Origin: Bacteroidales bacterium UBA4295
Lineage (GTDB): Bacteria > Bacteroidota > Bacteroidia > Bacteroidales > Paludibacteraceae
Direction of reading: 5' to 3'
NCBI GenBank assembly: GCA_002395805.1
Contig: DGVB01000037.1
Span: 97,239 to 161,238 of the forward strand
DNA: 64,000 nucleotides
In this document: one piece after another, positions 8,201 through 14,420 of the stretch
How the letters are laid out: each line of letters begins with the position of its first letter
Numbering within the stretch: the stretch's first letter is position 1
Made by a program: the position numbers and the translations under genes
The notes under the pieces: generated by a model
What the model was told of the DNA's origin: nothing
Databases searched by the model: none
The model's input: the letters and a program-made list of their open reading frames with translations, nothing else

Positions 8201-10667
8201 CGGTTTGCTGAATGTAACAGTCAAATATCCAGCCTCAGCGGGAGACTATCGCCTTGTTTACAGCGATGGGGTACAAACGAAGCCTCTAATTTCAGATGTA
8301 GTACCAAAAGTAAACAAGGGTAAAGATACTGTTTCCTTCTTCGTCCGTCCGGGTCGCACTCCTGTTTTGAAGATTCAGCAAGCAACAGAAAGCGCCGGAA
8401 CATTAAGTTGGAGCGCAGGAACGAATATTACCTCTTCTCTCAGCAGTCTCACAAAAGATAGTGTATATAACATCTGTCTGACAATGGACGGAAGTGGCAA
8501 TATCTCTGTTGAGAATGTCGAAGCATACACCGGTAATTTCTATATCCGTACCGATGCTGCCAATAACAAGTGGGACAACTACCGCTCGGCAGACCATGTA
8601 ATGACATATTCGGAATACTCCGAGAAAAACAGCGATTTTACCCACTATTGGATGAAGTTCGTCGGCAATAACACAAACGTCAAGTTTGTTGTTGCGAACG
8701 ATTATAGCCCGTGTATCTCCGATACCTTGATTCAGCAAACCTACCGGGGCGGAGATAAGGATCATGTAAACGGATCTGGAAATCTCGCTCATGAAGCAAA
8801 TATCCGATTCATGTGGCATAGACATACGAATGAAATCTACCGCGCATATCTGTCTCCGGCGAAAGAGAACGGCTCTCATTACCTCGTTCTCCGCGGAACT
8901 GCAAACAATTTGCTTTCCGAATCAGGTACACCTTTAACATCCGGAAATAACAACGGAGTTGAGGATCACAGCATCCAATTCATTGATGACGAGAACTGGA
9001 TCTACGAGACTACCGTGCAGTCTGTCCCGGGTTCGTTCGTAAAACTATACGCCAAGTATAACAACGCATACTTCTATTTCAAAGGAGAGAACAATAATAC
9101 TTGGGACGCAAGTAATGCTATCCAATTGGTTACCGGCTCCGGCTCAGCTGTGAAAGTACGTGTGATCTATGATTTCAAGACCGACCGTCTGGTAGCTGCC
9201 TATCTGCCAAGCGGAGAGATTTCTGACCAGAAGGCAATCAATGCCGACGTGATGTTTATCCGTGAGCATCAGGGCGATATTGAGCAATTAACCTTCAGTG
9301 AGAAAGACTCAAAGATGGGTTCTATCACGGATATCAAAACCGCTTATGCTGTCATGCGGTTCAACAAATGGACGCTGAATAACAAGAGTACCGCAGATGG
9401 ACACGCCCCTCTGCCTGCGCCGCTCTCGCGCTATGAGCGGGATATATTCTATGTTTCCTTCCCGTTCGACGTAAACCTGAATGAGGTATTCGGTTTCGGT
9501 ACGTACGGCATTCATTGGATCATGGAGTACTACGATGGAGCAAGCCGTGCAGTTAACGGATTCTGGAAAGATACTCCTACCTATTGGCGATTTATCACAA
9601 ACCGCAACGGTGTAGTTCTGAAAAAGAACCAAGGTTACATCCTGGCGCTTGATTTGGATATGTTGGGCGAGACCTCCGATGTATGGCGGAACGACAACGA
9701 ACGGGCAGAGCTCTTCTTCCCGTCCAGCGGAAACCTGCCGGATATCACCGCCGGAACAGTAACAGCCGAATTGGAAGCACACACTTGCACTATTAATCGT
9801 AACACACCACAAGGTGACAGACGTATTGCCGACAGCCACTGGAATATCATGGGCGTTCCGACATACGTGAATACCAGTAATGTAGACTTCGCTAACACCG
9901 AGTGGCAAACAACGCCAAGAGATCCGGCTACAGGACATTTTGGAGGCCCGAATTTCCTCTATACCTGGAACTCGGCGGATAACTCGCTGACGCCTACTTC
10001 CGCTACCGGATTCACCTACCATGCTATGCATGCTTATACCGTGCAATATTATGGCAATGTCTCATGGACAGCAAGCGTAAATCCGTCTTCTATCGTAGCT
10101 CGTCAGAGACATGTTCCGAACGCATATGAATGGTGCCTGGAACTGCAGCAGAACGAACAAATGACAGACCGTACCTACGTGCGCATGTCCAATGAGGAGG
10201 AAGTGACTACCGGATTTGAGTTCGGCTATGATATGAGCAAGAGCATGGAATGGGCAAAGGCCAATATCTACACCTTCATCGGTTCGGAAGCGGTAGCCGG
10301 AAACTCCATGCCTCTGGAAACAGTCCAAACAACAGTAGTGCCGGTAGGCGTATATATCAAGAGCGATGGCGAATACACTTTCTCTATGCCGGAGGGCACC
10401 AACGGAGTCGGTATCACCCTCATTGATACGGAAGCCAATGTCCGTACAAGCCTCTCGGCGCTGGATTATACCGTCACCCTCTCCGCTGGAGAATACACCA
10501 ACCGTTTCTTCCTCGAGATCTCGCCGGTACAGAATACTCCGACAGATATAGAGAATGGTGGATTGATGAATGGTGAAAATGGTGTACGCAAAGTGATGAT
10601 CGACGGTATCCTCTATATCGTTCGCGACGGCAAGATGTACGACGCACGCGGAGCCCGCGTGGAATAA
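2289..10667 (+). CDS. 2792-residue secreted modular surface protein (Ig-like, InlB/Listeria-Bacteroides-type repeats, T9SS-like C-terminus)
   Basis: A signal peptide (GFVLILALFTLTVGNVWG) follows the N-terminus; starts at 2289 and 2307 are both possible. Visible modules: a bacterial Ig-like domain (about residues 410-495, WSSSATSYATVSSSGYITYV); a Listeria-Bacteroides-type repeat (675-750, GYTFGGWYTD to YAKWTE); a divergent bacterial-repeat domain (1168-1243, IGYKFDSWEQ); and another (1413-1457, FSGWFDND to YAKF). Several beta-sandwich modules resemble carbohydrate-binding or glycogen-binding folds (GSFNSWTE). The last 27 residues, VRKVMIDGILYIVRDGKMYD onward, match the terminal motif of two other secreted proteins here and are the likely T9SS sorting signal. 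Just before it lies a simple-repeat insert (10551-10584). The first part of the gene is visibly more AT-rich than its neighbours. It is probably an adhesin or glycan-binding surface protein; the ligand is unknown. Confidence 0.8.
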   Translation: MQNNMTMKNTNILSELYKGLIGVKSWLSRGFVLILALFTLTVGNVWGDNAGLYQCDLTYSYNGVTNTITTSTTSTDLNTPLNATLKITKVKLYFWYFNNDYSKYGNVCGGLMNYNLTGGDCNTEYLMGSEAEWNDDGWVSDSRHKQITITRDLIIASPTSASGNYTFNYCFKGWGDNDDASNCGDIWWLSNGGSNYALNYKIAPPAVSGFGVSTSGYLAGSGTSEDPYLVKSGNSLTFTVSGSKAHSDANSTFNYWLNSGTKKTSGTLSTGSITSTELQSATVHGQYINNSSSSLVGTESTSTIYYKAVSVKDITVYIYVGGCTSDQINSLVLTANPYVGSTALAGVTKYIGDFTTDGAWRKYTFTNVSEVQHVVVARDGGRAVDNITITDDVYYKYDGTELGGKCIARTTPTWNVAPANGAAGGNMTATINNVPDGATVTWSSSATSYATVSSSGYITYVAAGSATISARIQKAASGDYCALDETISQAITVTSGATVSATRTCPEYVSSNSGQVKLDISSTGASTGWYYRVCNSAKTAYYAPDEQSAASNTLSWTMNGSLLTGSNTLVVELYNSARQLVCTSSPVTVNVEIAESVTISAGANGSVSPSGTVYANNNHVHPTITATANTNYHFVNWISNNAAASVANANNATTTVTATASGYTITANFAGDQYTITYKDQGDVTYSGNNEGSLPATHTYGTATALVNGTKAGYTFGGWYTDASCTSSAGSSIGATAKTSNFTLYAKWTERMSTLSTANSYNAGNPGYASPTVSGSATNVGYVTTREISATAAGTGYTFAGWTLTNCTRTDGGAPTATSITIRSNGDGAAASVVANYEEDRSSRWHLVGLNETGYEIFPDGWNVSNTSMMQKASGHSAESVVYATVTISSKRTYLFKIVDDNGASDDIWYGYSTGSTYLEWTETSTKNVYSGDGNGNNLKFTPSLLGTYEFKVDYSGTYPAVTITYPEVYAVSGSFNSWTETSNLAFTGNDGSYSVAIDGNSTNYEFKVLDNGSWYGHTNKTFTGTESNVTLATPSNNIKLKADVYPSGSYTFAYNKSTKKFGVTYPASYVINYAVGATKGQSTAPWANFTGEIGDKDIASGTKIASGTTIHLYAANAKEHYTFYGWYTEENPARDDYSKRVSTSQHYFTSVTETKSYYAIYFEDPYWVNTYAEGFGSIDPTAGQNAYIVTPSGNFTATPNIGYKFDSWEQRSGALTITSPSAATTTVKATAASVLQANFSPRWSVLGTPNDPFGGWSAYNTNLFTGYTKVSTKDVGYKTVTLAANTTYEIKVYDRQESTFYGGSATQDIHYANGGTEYTVATTSSPQSVFIHSAAAGTYTLNWNLTDKKIAVVYPTSLFITSGQKTEGQDDNVGGSFTAVDNSSNDVKGGKFVADGASVTFTAATNTGYNFSGWFDNDGCTTGQYTAGTNVSIAGNAMTLSSIDDDKTVYAKFVPKTYTITLTRTGTGYGSGGDASVTATYNQTMPVATMPTAAAGYAFMGYYSETGGNGRRFIDPSGNWVAAAGDTISGGNWVHADNATLYAYFKKAVITALTFDNPIVAPGTEVGVTATIAPAVTEGTKVLCWRVLYNNGNPLDPQPGLTKPSTNKITFNAPTAPGTYKVEAKLHLDDCDGTLLSEQVMNFQVAGDHTVTVEYKCGDEEIASSTSVNGKPLEWTEITAPEDPFGYIFSKWKAGDGITINGAVDGEKTDRTIQFKAVYDGKLTVVYTKKDFIYFKNTLGWSGDDIHVYFYNSSGYWDDSNGAGATGPNCIGKGKMTLVPGETDIYYWDYGAGITGGAAAATTHVAFTNINKTNQENFYECDVVYPTKGNNEGFSTGTPMFVPISQEKVTKNTKAYYYNKGYWTKYSGGTGYSVDIFFSKGGSYDKSVSFEEGDTPGMPFTTTVYLTGGTTLGFKVHRSSGLYYYAGTDVTMANASTAKSLTYDNTSKKQTGITTNVTGEYIFTLTCATDGLLNVTVKYPASAGDYRLVYSDGVQTKPLISDVVPKVNKGKDTVSFFVRPGRTPVLKIQQATESAGTLSWSAGTNITSSLSSLTKDSVYNICLTMDGSGNISVENVEAYTGNFYIRTDAANNKWDNYRSADHVMTYSEYSEKNSDFTHYWMKFVGNNTNVKFVVANDYSPCISDTLIQQTYRGGDKDHVNGSGNLAHEANIRFMWHRHTNEIYRAYLSPAKENGSHYLVLRGTANNLLSESGTPLTSGNNNGVEDHSIQFIDDENWIYETTVQSVPGSFVKLYAKYNNAYFYFKGENNNTWDASNAIQLVTGSGSAVKVRVIYDFKTDRLVAAYLPSGEISDQKAINADVMFIREHQGDIEQLTFSEKDSKMGSITDIKTAYAVMRFNKWTLNNKSTADGHAPLPAPLSRYERDIFYVSFPFDVNLNEVFGFGTYGIHWIMEYYDGASRAVNGFWKDTPTYWRFITNRNGVVLKKNQGYILALDLDMLGETSDVWRNDNERAELFFPSSGNLPDITAGTVTAELEAHTCTINRNTPQGDRRIADSHWNIMGVPTYVNTSNVDFANTEWQTTPRDPATGHFGGPNFLYTWNSADNSLTPTSATGFTYHAMHAYTVQYYGNVSWTASVNPSSIVARQRHVPNAYEWCLELQQNEQMTDRTYVRMSNEEEVTTGFEFGYDMSKSMEWAKANIYTFIGSEAVAGNSMPLETVQTTVVPVGVYIKSDGEYTFSMPEGTNGVGITLIDTEANVRTSLSALDYTVTLSAGEYTNRFFLEISPVQNTPTDIENGGLMNGENGVRKVMIDGILYIVRDGKMYDARGARVE

Positions 10668-10692
10668 AGACCGGACACGAACCGTACTATGA

Positions 10693-10709
10693 CGTTCGCG
10701 ATGCGAACG
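10693..10709. repeat. palindromic hairpin downstream of the giant gene
   Basis: CGTTCGC and GCGAACG pair around GAT, and a further GCGAACG follows within 10 nt. It lies in the 3' untranslated region and has no T-tract. Confidence 0.5.
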
Positions 10710-10768
10710 CCATGCGAACGAAAGAGACTACAAAATCATAGTACATACTATACAAAACAAGAACAAAG

Positions 10769-10790
10769 AGAGCCTTTCAGGGCTCTTTTT
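10769..10790 (+). terminator. intrinsic terminator of the 1931-10667 operon
   Basis: AGAGCC (10769-10774) pairs with GGCTCT (10781-10786), running into five T. Confidence 0.8.
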
Positions 10791-10810
10791 GGTGCAAAAA
10801 CACATTTTTT

Positions 10811-10842
10811 CTTGCGCATATCAAAAAAAAGCAGTACTTTTG
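10811..10842 (+). promoter_or_regulatory. promoter of the 10900 ATPase gene
   Basis: CTTG (10811-10814), 20-nt spacer, TACTTTTG (10835-10842). The 30-odd bases across this promoter are nearly identical to the panD promoter at 12030-12061. Confidence 0.8.
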
Positions 10843-10857
10843 CAGCGAATTTTTATT

Positions 10858-10887
10858 ACGACTTTTTTCGTAACGACTTTTTTCGTA
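10858..10887 (+). repeat. 15-bp perfect tandem duplication in the leader
   Basis: ACGACTTTTTTCGTA occurs twice in direct succession (10858-10872, 10873-10887) between the promoter and the ATG. Each unit is partly palindromic (ACGA/TCGT). Confidence 0.85.
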
Positions 10888-10899
10888 ATAGTACATTAT

Positions 10900-11961
10900 A
10901 TGGAAAATCCGTTTAAATTTGGATCAATAGTAGAGAATGAATTCTTTACAGACCGCGTGAAAGAGGTAGCGTACATCCGCCAGTTTATAGAGAGTAGAAA
11001 CCACCTCGTATTAATCAGTCCTCGCCGCTTCGGAAAAAGCAGCGTGGTATTAAAAGCGGTCAAACAAGCGGAACGGCAGTACATCAATCTCAATTTGCAG
11101 GAAGTCACTTCACTTTCCGATTTTGCGGCTAAGCTGCTCCGCGAGGTGTACCGCATTCATCCGATGGAGAAACTCCGCCAATGGATATTGCGTTTCCGTG
11201 TGATCCCAACTATTAGCACGAATCAACTGACGGGCGCACTCGAGATTGGATTCCAACCTACTCAAGACCAGCGGGTTTTATTGGAAGATGTATTAGCGTT
11301 GATTGAAAACATGCATACTGAGCAGGACAGACTGGTCGTTATTTTGGATGAATTCCAAGAGATTTTGGAGATTGCCCCGGCATTAGACAAACAACTAAGA
11401 GCTATCATGCAACAGCAGCGACATATCAACTATATCCTTTTGGGAAGTCAAGAGAGTATGATGACCGATATTTTTGAGAACGTCAAATCTCCCTTCTATC
11501 ATTTTGGAGAATTGATGCGACTACAGAAATTACCGAGGACAGAATTTGATGAATACCTCCGGACGCGTTTTGAGCCTGTCTTTAAGGACAAAGCAGCCGA
11601 ACTGTCCCGCCAAGTACTGGATTACACGGATTGTCATCCCTATTATTCGCAACAATTGGCTTTTCATATGTGGCAAATAGGAATTCTGCAACCCGAGGAG
11701 AAAAATGTACATGAGGCAGCCGTACAACAAATCGTCCTCACCCATAATCTGGATTATGAGCGTATATGGATGAATTTTAAGCGAACCAGCAAATGGCTGC
11801 TACTGCGTTTAGCGAAAGAAGGCTCGTTCCAGACAGGCGAATACCGCACCAGCACGCTTTATAGCTCACTCAAACGGCTGCAGCAAATGGGATACGTGAT
11901 CTATACCGACCATTATGAGATAGAAGATCCGTTCTTCTGCGAATGGCTGCGCAAGATGTAG
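10900..11961 (+). CDS. AAA+ ATPase of the ATPase_2 (archaeal ATPase-like) family
   Basis: Start at 10900 (MENPFKFGSIV) is chosen because the frame upstream of it is promoter and leader. The 353-residue protein has an N-terminal P-loop (ISPRRFGKSSVV, residues about 38-49) and a Walker B (LVVILDEFQEI, about 147-157). A sensor-like LLGSQES and a C-terminal winged-helix-like half follow (FQTGEYRTSTLYSSLKRLQQMGYV). These belong to the STAND-related 'ATP-binding protein' group common in Bacteroidota, often present in many paralogues and of unknown cellular role. It is monocistronic: its own promoter precedes it and the next gene has another. Confidence 0.8.
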   Translation: MENPFKFGSIVENEFFTDRVKEVAYIRQFIESRNHLVLISPRRFGKSSVVLKAVKQAERQYINLNLQEVTSLSDFAAKLLREVYRIHPMEKLRQWILRFRVIPTISTNQLTGALEIGFQPTQDQRVLLEDVLALIENMHTEQDRLVVILDEFQEILEIAPALDKQLRAIMQQQRHINYILLGSQESMMTDIFENVKSPFYHFGELMRLQKLPRTEFDEYLRTRFEPVFKDKAAELSRQVLDYTDCHPYYSQQLAFHMWQIGILQPEEKNVHEAAVQQIVLTHNLDYERIWMNFKRTSKWLLLRLAKEGSFQTGEYRTSTLYSSLKRLQQMGYVIYTDHYEIEDPFFCEWLRKM

Positions 11962-11980
11962 TTCTTTTCAAAAATTTTGT

Positions 11981-12013
11981 GGCTTTCGACTTTCTACTTT
12001 CGACTTTTGACTA
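11981..12013. repeat. simple repeat of TTTCGACTT-like units
   Basis: About three and a half degenerate copies of a 7-9 nt unit (TTTCGACTTTCTACTTTCGA and on) lie between the ATPase stop and the panD promoter. They belong to the same class of intergenic simple repeats found elsewhere in the window. Confidence 0.6.
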
Positions 12014-12029
12014 AAAATCGTTGATTTTT

Positions 12030-12061
12030 CTTGCGCATATCAAAAAAAAGCAGTACTTTTG
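12030..12061 (+). promoter_or_regulatory. promoter of panD
   Basis: CTTG (12030-12033), 20-nt spacer, TACTTTTG (12054-12061). Confidence 0.8.
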
Positions 12062-12080
12062 CGCTGTAATTTGGAGGAAT

Positions 12081-12422
12081 ATGTATTTAAACATACTGAA
12101 ATCAAAGATTCACCGCGTACAGGTAACCGAGGCTAACCTCGATTATATCGGTTCGATCACTATTGACGAAGCGCTCATGGAGGCTGCCAATATCTATGCC
12201 GGCGAACGCGTACAGGTAGTAGATAACACCAACGGTGCGCGGCTGGAGACCTACGTCATCCCCGGCAAACGCAACTCCGGCTGCATTTGTATCAACGGCG
12301 CTGCCGCGCATCTGGTGAACGTAGGAGATACCGTGATCATCATGGCCTACGCGCTCATGACGCCCGACGAAGCGAAGGCTTTCAAACCCGCCATCGTGTT
12401 TCCTGTAAATAACAAATTGTAA
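12081..12422 (+). CDS. panD: aspartate 1-decarboxylase
   Basis: PanD converts L-aspartate to beta-alanine for pantothenate and coenzyme A synthesis. The 113-residue zymogen shows the self-cleavage site YIGSITID with Gly24-Ser25, where the pyruvoyl group forms, plus INGAAAHLV and [10 protein letters not shown]. Start at 12081 is preceded by a clear GGAGGA ribosome-binding site at 12073-12078, one of the few strong Shine-Dalgarno sequences in the window; upstream in-frame codons lie in the promoter. Normal length for the family (about 115-126). Confidence 0.95.
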   Translation: MYLNILKSKIHRVQVTEANLDYIGSITIDEALMEAANIYAGERVQVVDNTNGARLETYVIPGKRNSGCICINGAAAHLVNVGDTVIIMAYALMTPDEAKAFKPAIVFPVNNKL

Positions 12423-12440
12423 ATAAAAAGATATTAAAAC

Positions 12441-12561
12441 CTTTTGAATGGTTTAGCGCATAGCGCTCCGGTGCTTTGCCTGTTAGTGCGTCTTTGTGAG
12501 CGAGCTCACAAGCTGCCCTACCATCCAAAACACCACTCTTACGAGTAAAATCATTCAAAAG
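12441..12561. repeat. 121-bp palindromic element A
   Basis: The ends CTTTTGAATGGTTT (12441-12454) and AAAATCATTCAAAAG (to 12561) pair over 14 positions, one of them G-T. Directly inside come a hairpin AGCGC-ATA-GCGCT (12455-12467), a perfect hairpin TGTGAGC-GA-GCTCACA (12495-12510), and ACTC-TTAC-GAGT (12535-12546). It has exactly the same length and outer layout as element B (13061-13181). It lies between panD and the GxxExxY gene. Confidence 0.75.
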
Positions 12562-12599
12562 CAATAAAAGGAAATAAATTTATCCTGTACACTGAAAAT

Positions 12600-13039
12600 A
12601 TGGCATATACCATTAAAACTGTTATAGACAACCATCCGGAATGGCTGAATGATCTGAAACAAAAATGCTATGCCATAAATGGTTGCTTGACGACTGTACA
12701 TTCTGATTTAGGCGCATTCCTTAATGAATATATATACCAAGATGCGCTACAGATTTTGCTTGATGAAAAGCAGATACCTTACCAACGAGAATACTACTTC
12801 AATATAGAATATCACGGCAAGAAAATTCCTCATAAGCATTATTTGGATTTCCTAATTAACGAAAGTATAATCGTTGAATGCAAAGCCGTAGAAAAATATG
12901 TATTGAACATAGACAGCAATTATGGAACTATATGCGGCTTACTGGTAAGAAAATAGGCATCTTATATAATTTCGGACCAGTAAAAGGGCAATCGGAACAC
13001 TATTATTTGGACCAGGATGGCACGATGTATATGTTTTGA
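12600..13039 (+). pseudogene. GxxExxY protein (PDDEXK_3 nuclease fold), frameshifted
   Basis: Read straight, the frame stops at 12956 after 118 residues. It carries the family's LGAFLNEYIYQDAL helix (E43, Y46; the motif's glycine position is Phe) and the PD-(D/E)XK-like core D83 with E93-C-K95. A -1 shift at the A5 tract 12892-12896 restores the family's expected continuation, ICIEHRQQLWNYMRLTGKKI then GILYNFG, ending at 13039 (about 146 residues). A missing A, a sequencing error or ribosomal slippage on AAAAA would each explain this; the straight-frame tail is not family-like. The gene is bracketed closely by palindromic elements A (39 nt away) and B (21 nt away), as if part of one inserted unit. 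The function of the family is not established. Confidence 0.7.
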
Positions 13040-13060
13040 GAATTTTATCTAAATTTATCG

Positions 13061-13181
13061 CTTTTGAATGCTTTGACTCGGTAGAGTCTGGAGTTTGAAG
13101 CGAAGAACTATCCGGGAGTTTACTTACGAAGAGTTATTAGCCTCAAAGTACATAAGAGCGAAGCGCAAAAGCATTCAAAAG
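13061..13181. repeat. 121-bp palindromic element B
   Basis: CTTTTGAATGCTTT (13061-13074) pairs with AAAGCATTCAAAAG (13168-13181) over 14 bp. Directly inside are GACTC-GGTA-GAGTC (13075-13088) and GCG-AAG-CGC (13158-13166). The interior sequence is unlike element A, but total length, arm sequence and the offsets of the flanking hairpins agree. It ends 34 nt before tgt, so it could also act as a tgt leader. Confidence 0.75.
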
Positions 13182-13215
13182 ATTTTATTTGGTTTTATAT
13201 ACTATAAACAAATAG

Positions 13216-14349
13216 ATGGCATTTTTCGAACTACATAGCGAGGCAAAGAGCGTAGGACCGAGAGCGGGTGTGATACATACCGACCACGGCGATATACTCA
13301 CGCCGATCTTTATGCCTGTAGGTACCGTCGGCACCGTCAAAGGTGTGCAGCGCAAGGAACTGGAGGAGGATATCAAAGCCCAGATCATTCTGGGAAACAC
13401 CTACCACCTCTTTCTCCGCCCGGGCACCGAGATCCTCCATAAAGCCGGCGGCCTTCATCGGTTCGAAGGATGGAATAGACCGATACTAACCGACAGCGGC
13501 GGATTTCAGGTCTTCTCGCTCACCGACATCCGCAAGATGACGGAAGAAGGTGTGCGGTTCTCCAGCCATATCGACGGACGCAAACTGCTCTTCACGCCGG
13601 AGAGCGTGATGGACATTGAGCGCGAGATAGGCGCAGACATCATGATGGCGTTCGACGAGTGCTGCCCCGGCACAGCGGATAAGAAATACGCCAAAGACTC
13701 AATGGAGCGCACCCATCGATGGCTCGACCGCTGCATCGCCCGTTTCGACGGCACAGCAGATCTATACGGCTATAAGCAACATCTCTTCCCTATTGTACAG
13801 GGCTGCACCTATACCGACCTGCGGCAAGAAGCCTCGAAACGACTGCGTGATCTGGACCGCGACGGCTATGCTATCGGCGGACTCGCCGTAGGCGAACCTA
13901 CCGAAGTGATGTATGACATGATCGAGGTTTGCAACGATATCCTGCCGGACAACAAACCGCGGTACCTCATGGGCGTAGGTACACCGTGGAATATACTGGA
14001 GGCTATCGAGCGAGGTATCGATATGTTCGACTGCGTGATGCCTACCCGCAACGGCCGCAACGGTATGATTTTCACCTGGAACGGCGTCATGAACCTGCGG
14101 AACAAGAAATGGGAGGACGATTTCACGGAACTTGATCCAAGCGGCACTTCGTATGTCGATCACGCATACACAAGGGCTTACGCGAGACATCTGATTCACG
14201 CGCAAGAGATGCTGGGACTGGAGATTCTATCTATCCATAATCTGGCATTCTATCTGGATCTGGTCACTCAGGCACGCGCACATATCCTCGCCGGTGATTT
14301 CAGCGCATGGAAAGCGTCCGTCCTGCCGGGAATAACCAACAGGTTATGA
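13216..14349 (+). CDS. tgt: queuine/preQ1 tRNA-guanine transglycosylase
   Basis: Tgt exchanges G34 for preQ1 in tRNAs with GUN anticodons (queuosine pathway). At 377 residues it is the usual length. Catalytic Asp residues sit in LTDSGGFQVFSL and FDCVMPTRNGRNG; GGLAVGEP is the substrate-binding loop. The region that carries the three zinc cysteines and the histidine in E. coli-type enzymes reads LDPSGTSYVDHAYTRAYARH here, with no cysteine; as far as I recall this is a Bacteroidota-wide variation rather than damage. No TAnnTTTG promoter is seen directly upstream, where element B lies. Confidence 0.95.
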   Translation: MAFFELHSEAKSVGPRAGVIHTDHGDILTPIFMPVGTVGTVKGVQRKELEEDIKAQIILGNTYHLFLRPGTEILHKAGGLHRFEGWNRPILTDSGGFQVFSLTDIRKMTEEGVRFSSHIDGRKLLFTPESVMDIEREIGADIMMAFDECCPGTADKKYAKDSMERTHRWLDRCIARFDGTADLYGYKQHLFPIVQGCTYTDLRQEASKRLRDLDRDGYAIGGLAVGEPTEVMYDMIEVCNDILPDNKPRYLMGVGTPWNILEAIERGIDMFDCVMPTRNGRNGMIFTWNGVMNLRNKKWEDDFTELDPSGTSYVDHAYTRAYARHLIHAQEMLGLEILSIHNLAFYLDLVTQARAHILAGDFSAWKASVLPGITNRL

Positions 14350-14360
14350 CCGCCTTGGGG

Positions 14361-14416
14361 CTGTAGGATCGCTGCGCTGTAGGACCGCTTTGCTGTAAGA
14401 CCGCTGCGCTGTAAGA
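14361..14416 (+). repeat. 16-bp tandem repeat, 3.5 units
   Basis: Units start at 14361, 14377, 14393 and 14409 (CTGTAGGATCGCTGCG with 1-3 changes each). The array fills the gap between tgt and the permease start at 14421, leaving no room for a normal ribosome-binding site. Confidence 0.8.
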
Positions 14417-14420
14417 TAAA

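Noticed and set aside
12880-12960. Canonical programmed -1 frameshift site in the GxxExxY gene
   Set aside because: No in-frame X-XXY-YYZ heptamer is present. Simple slippage on A5 remains possible but a mutation or read error is likelier.
13061-13215. preQ1 riboswitch upstream of tgt
   Set aside because: No preQ1-I or preQ1-II core could be matched; the region is instead the twin of element A beside panD.
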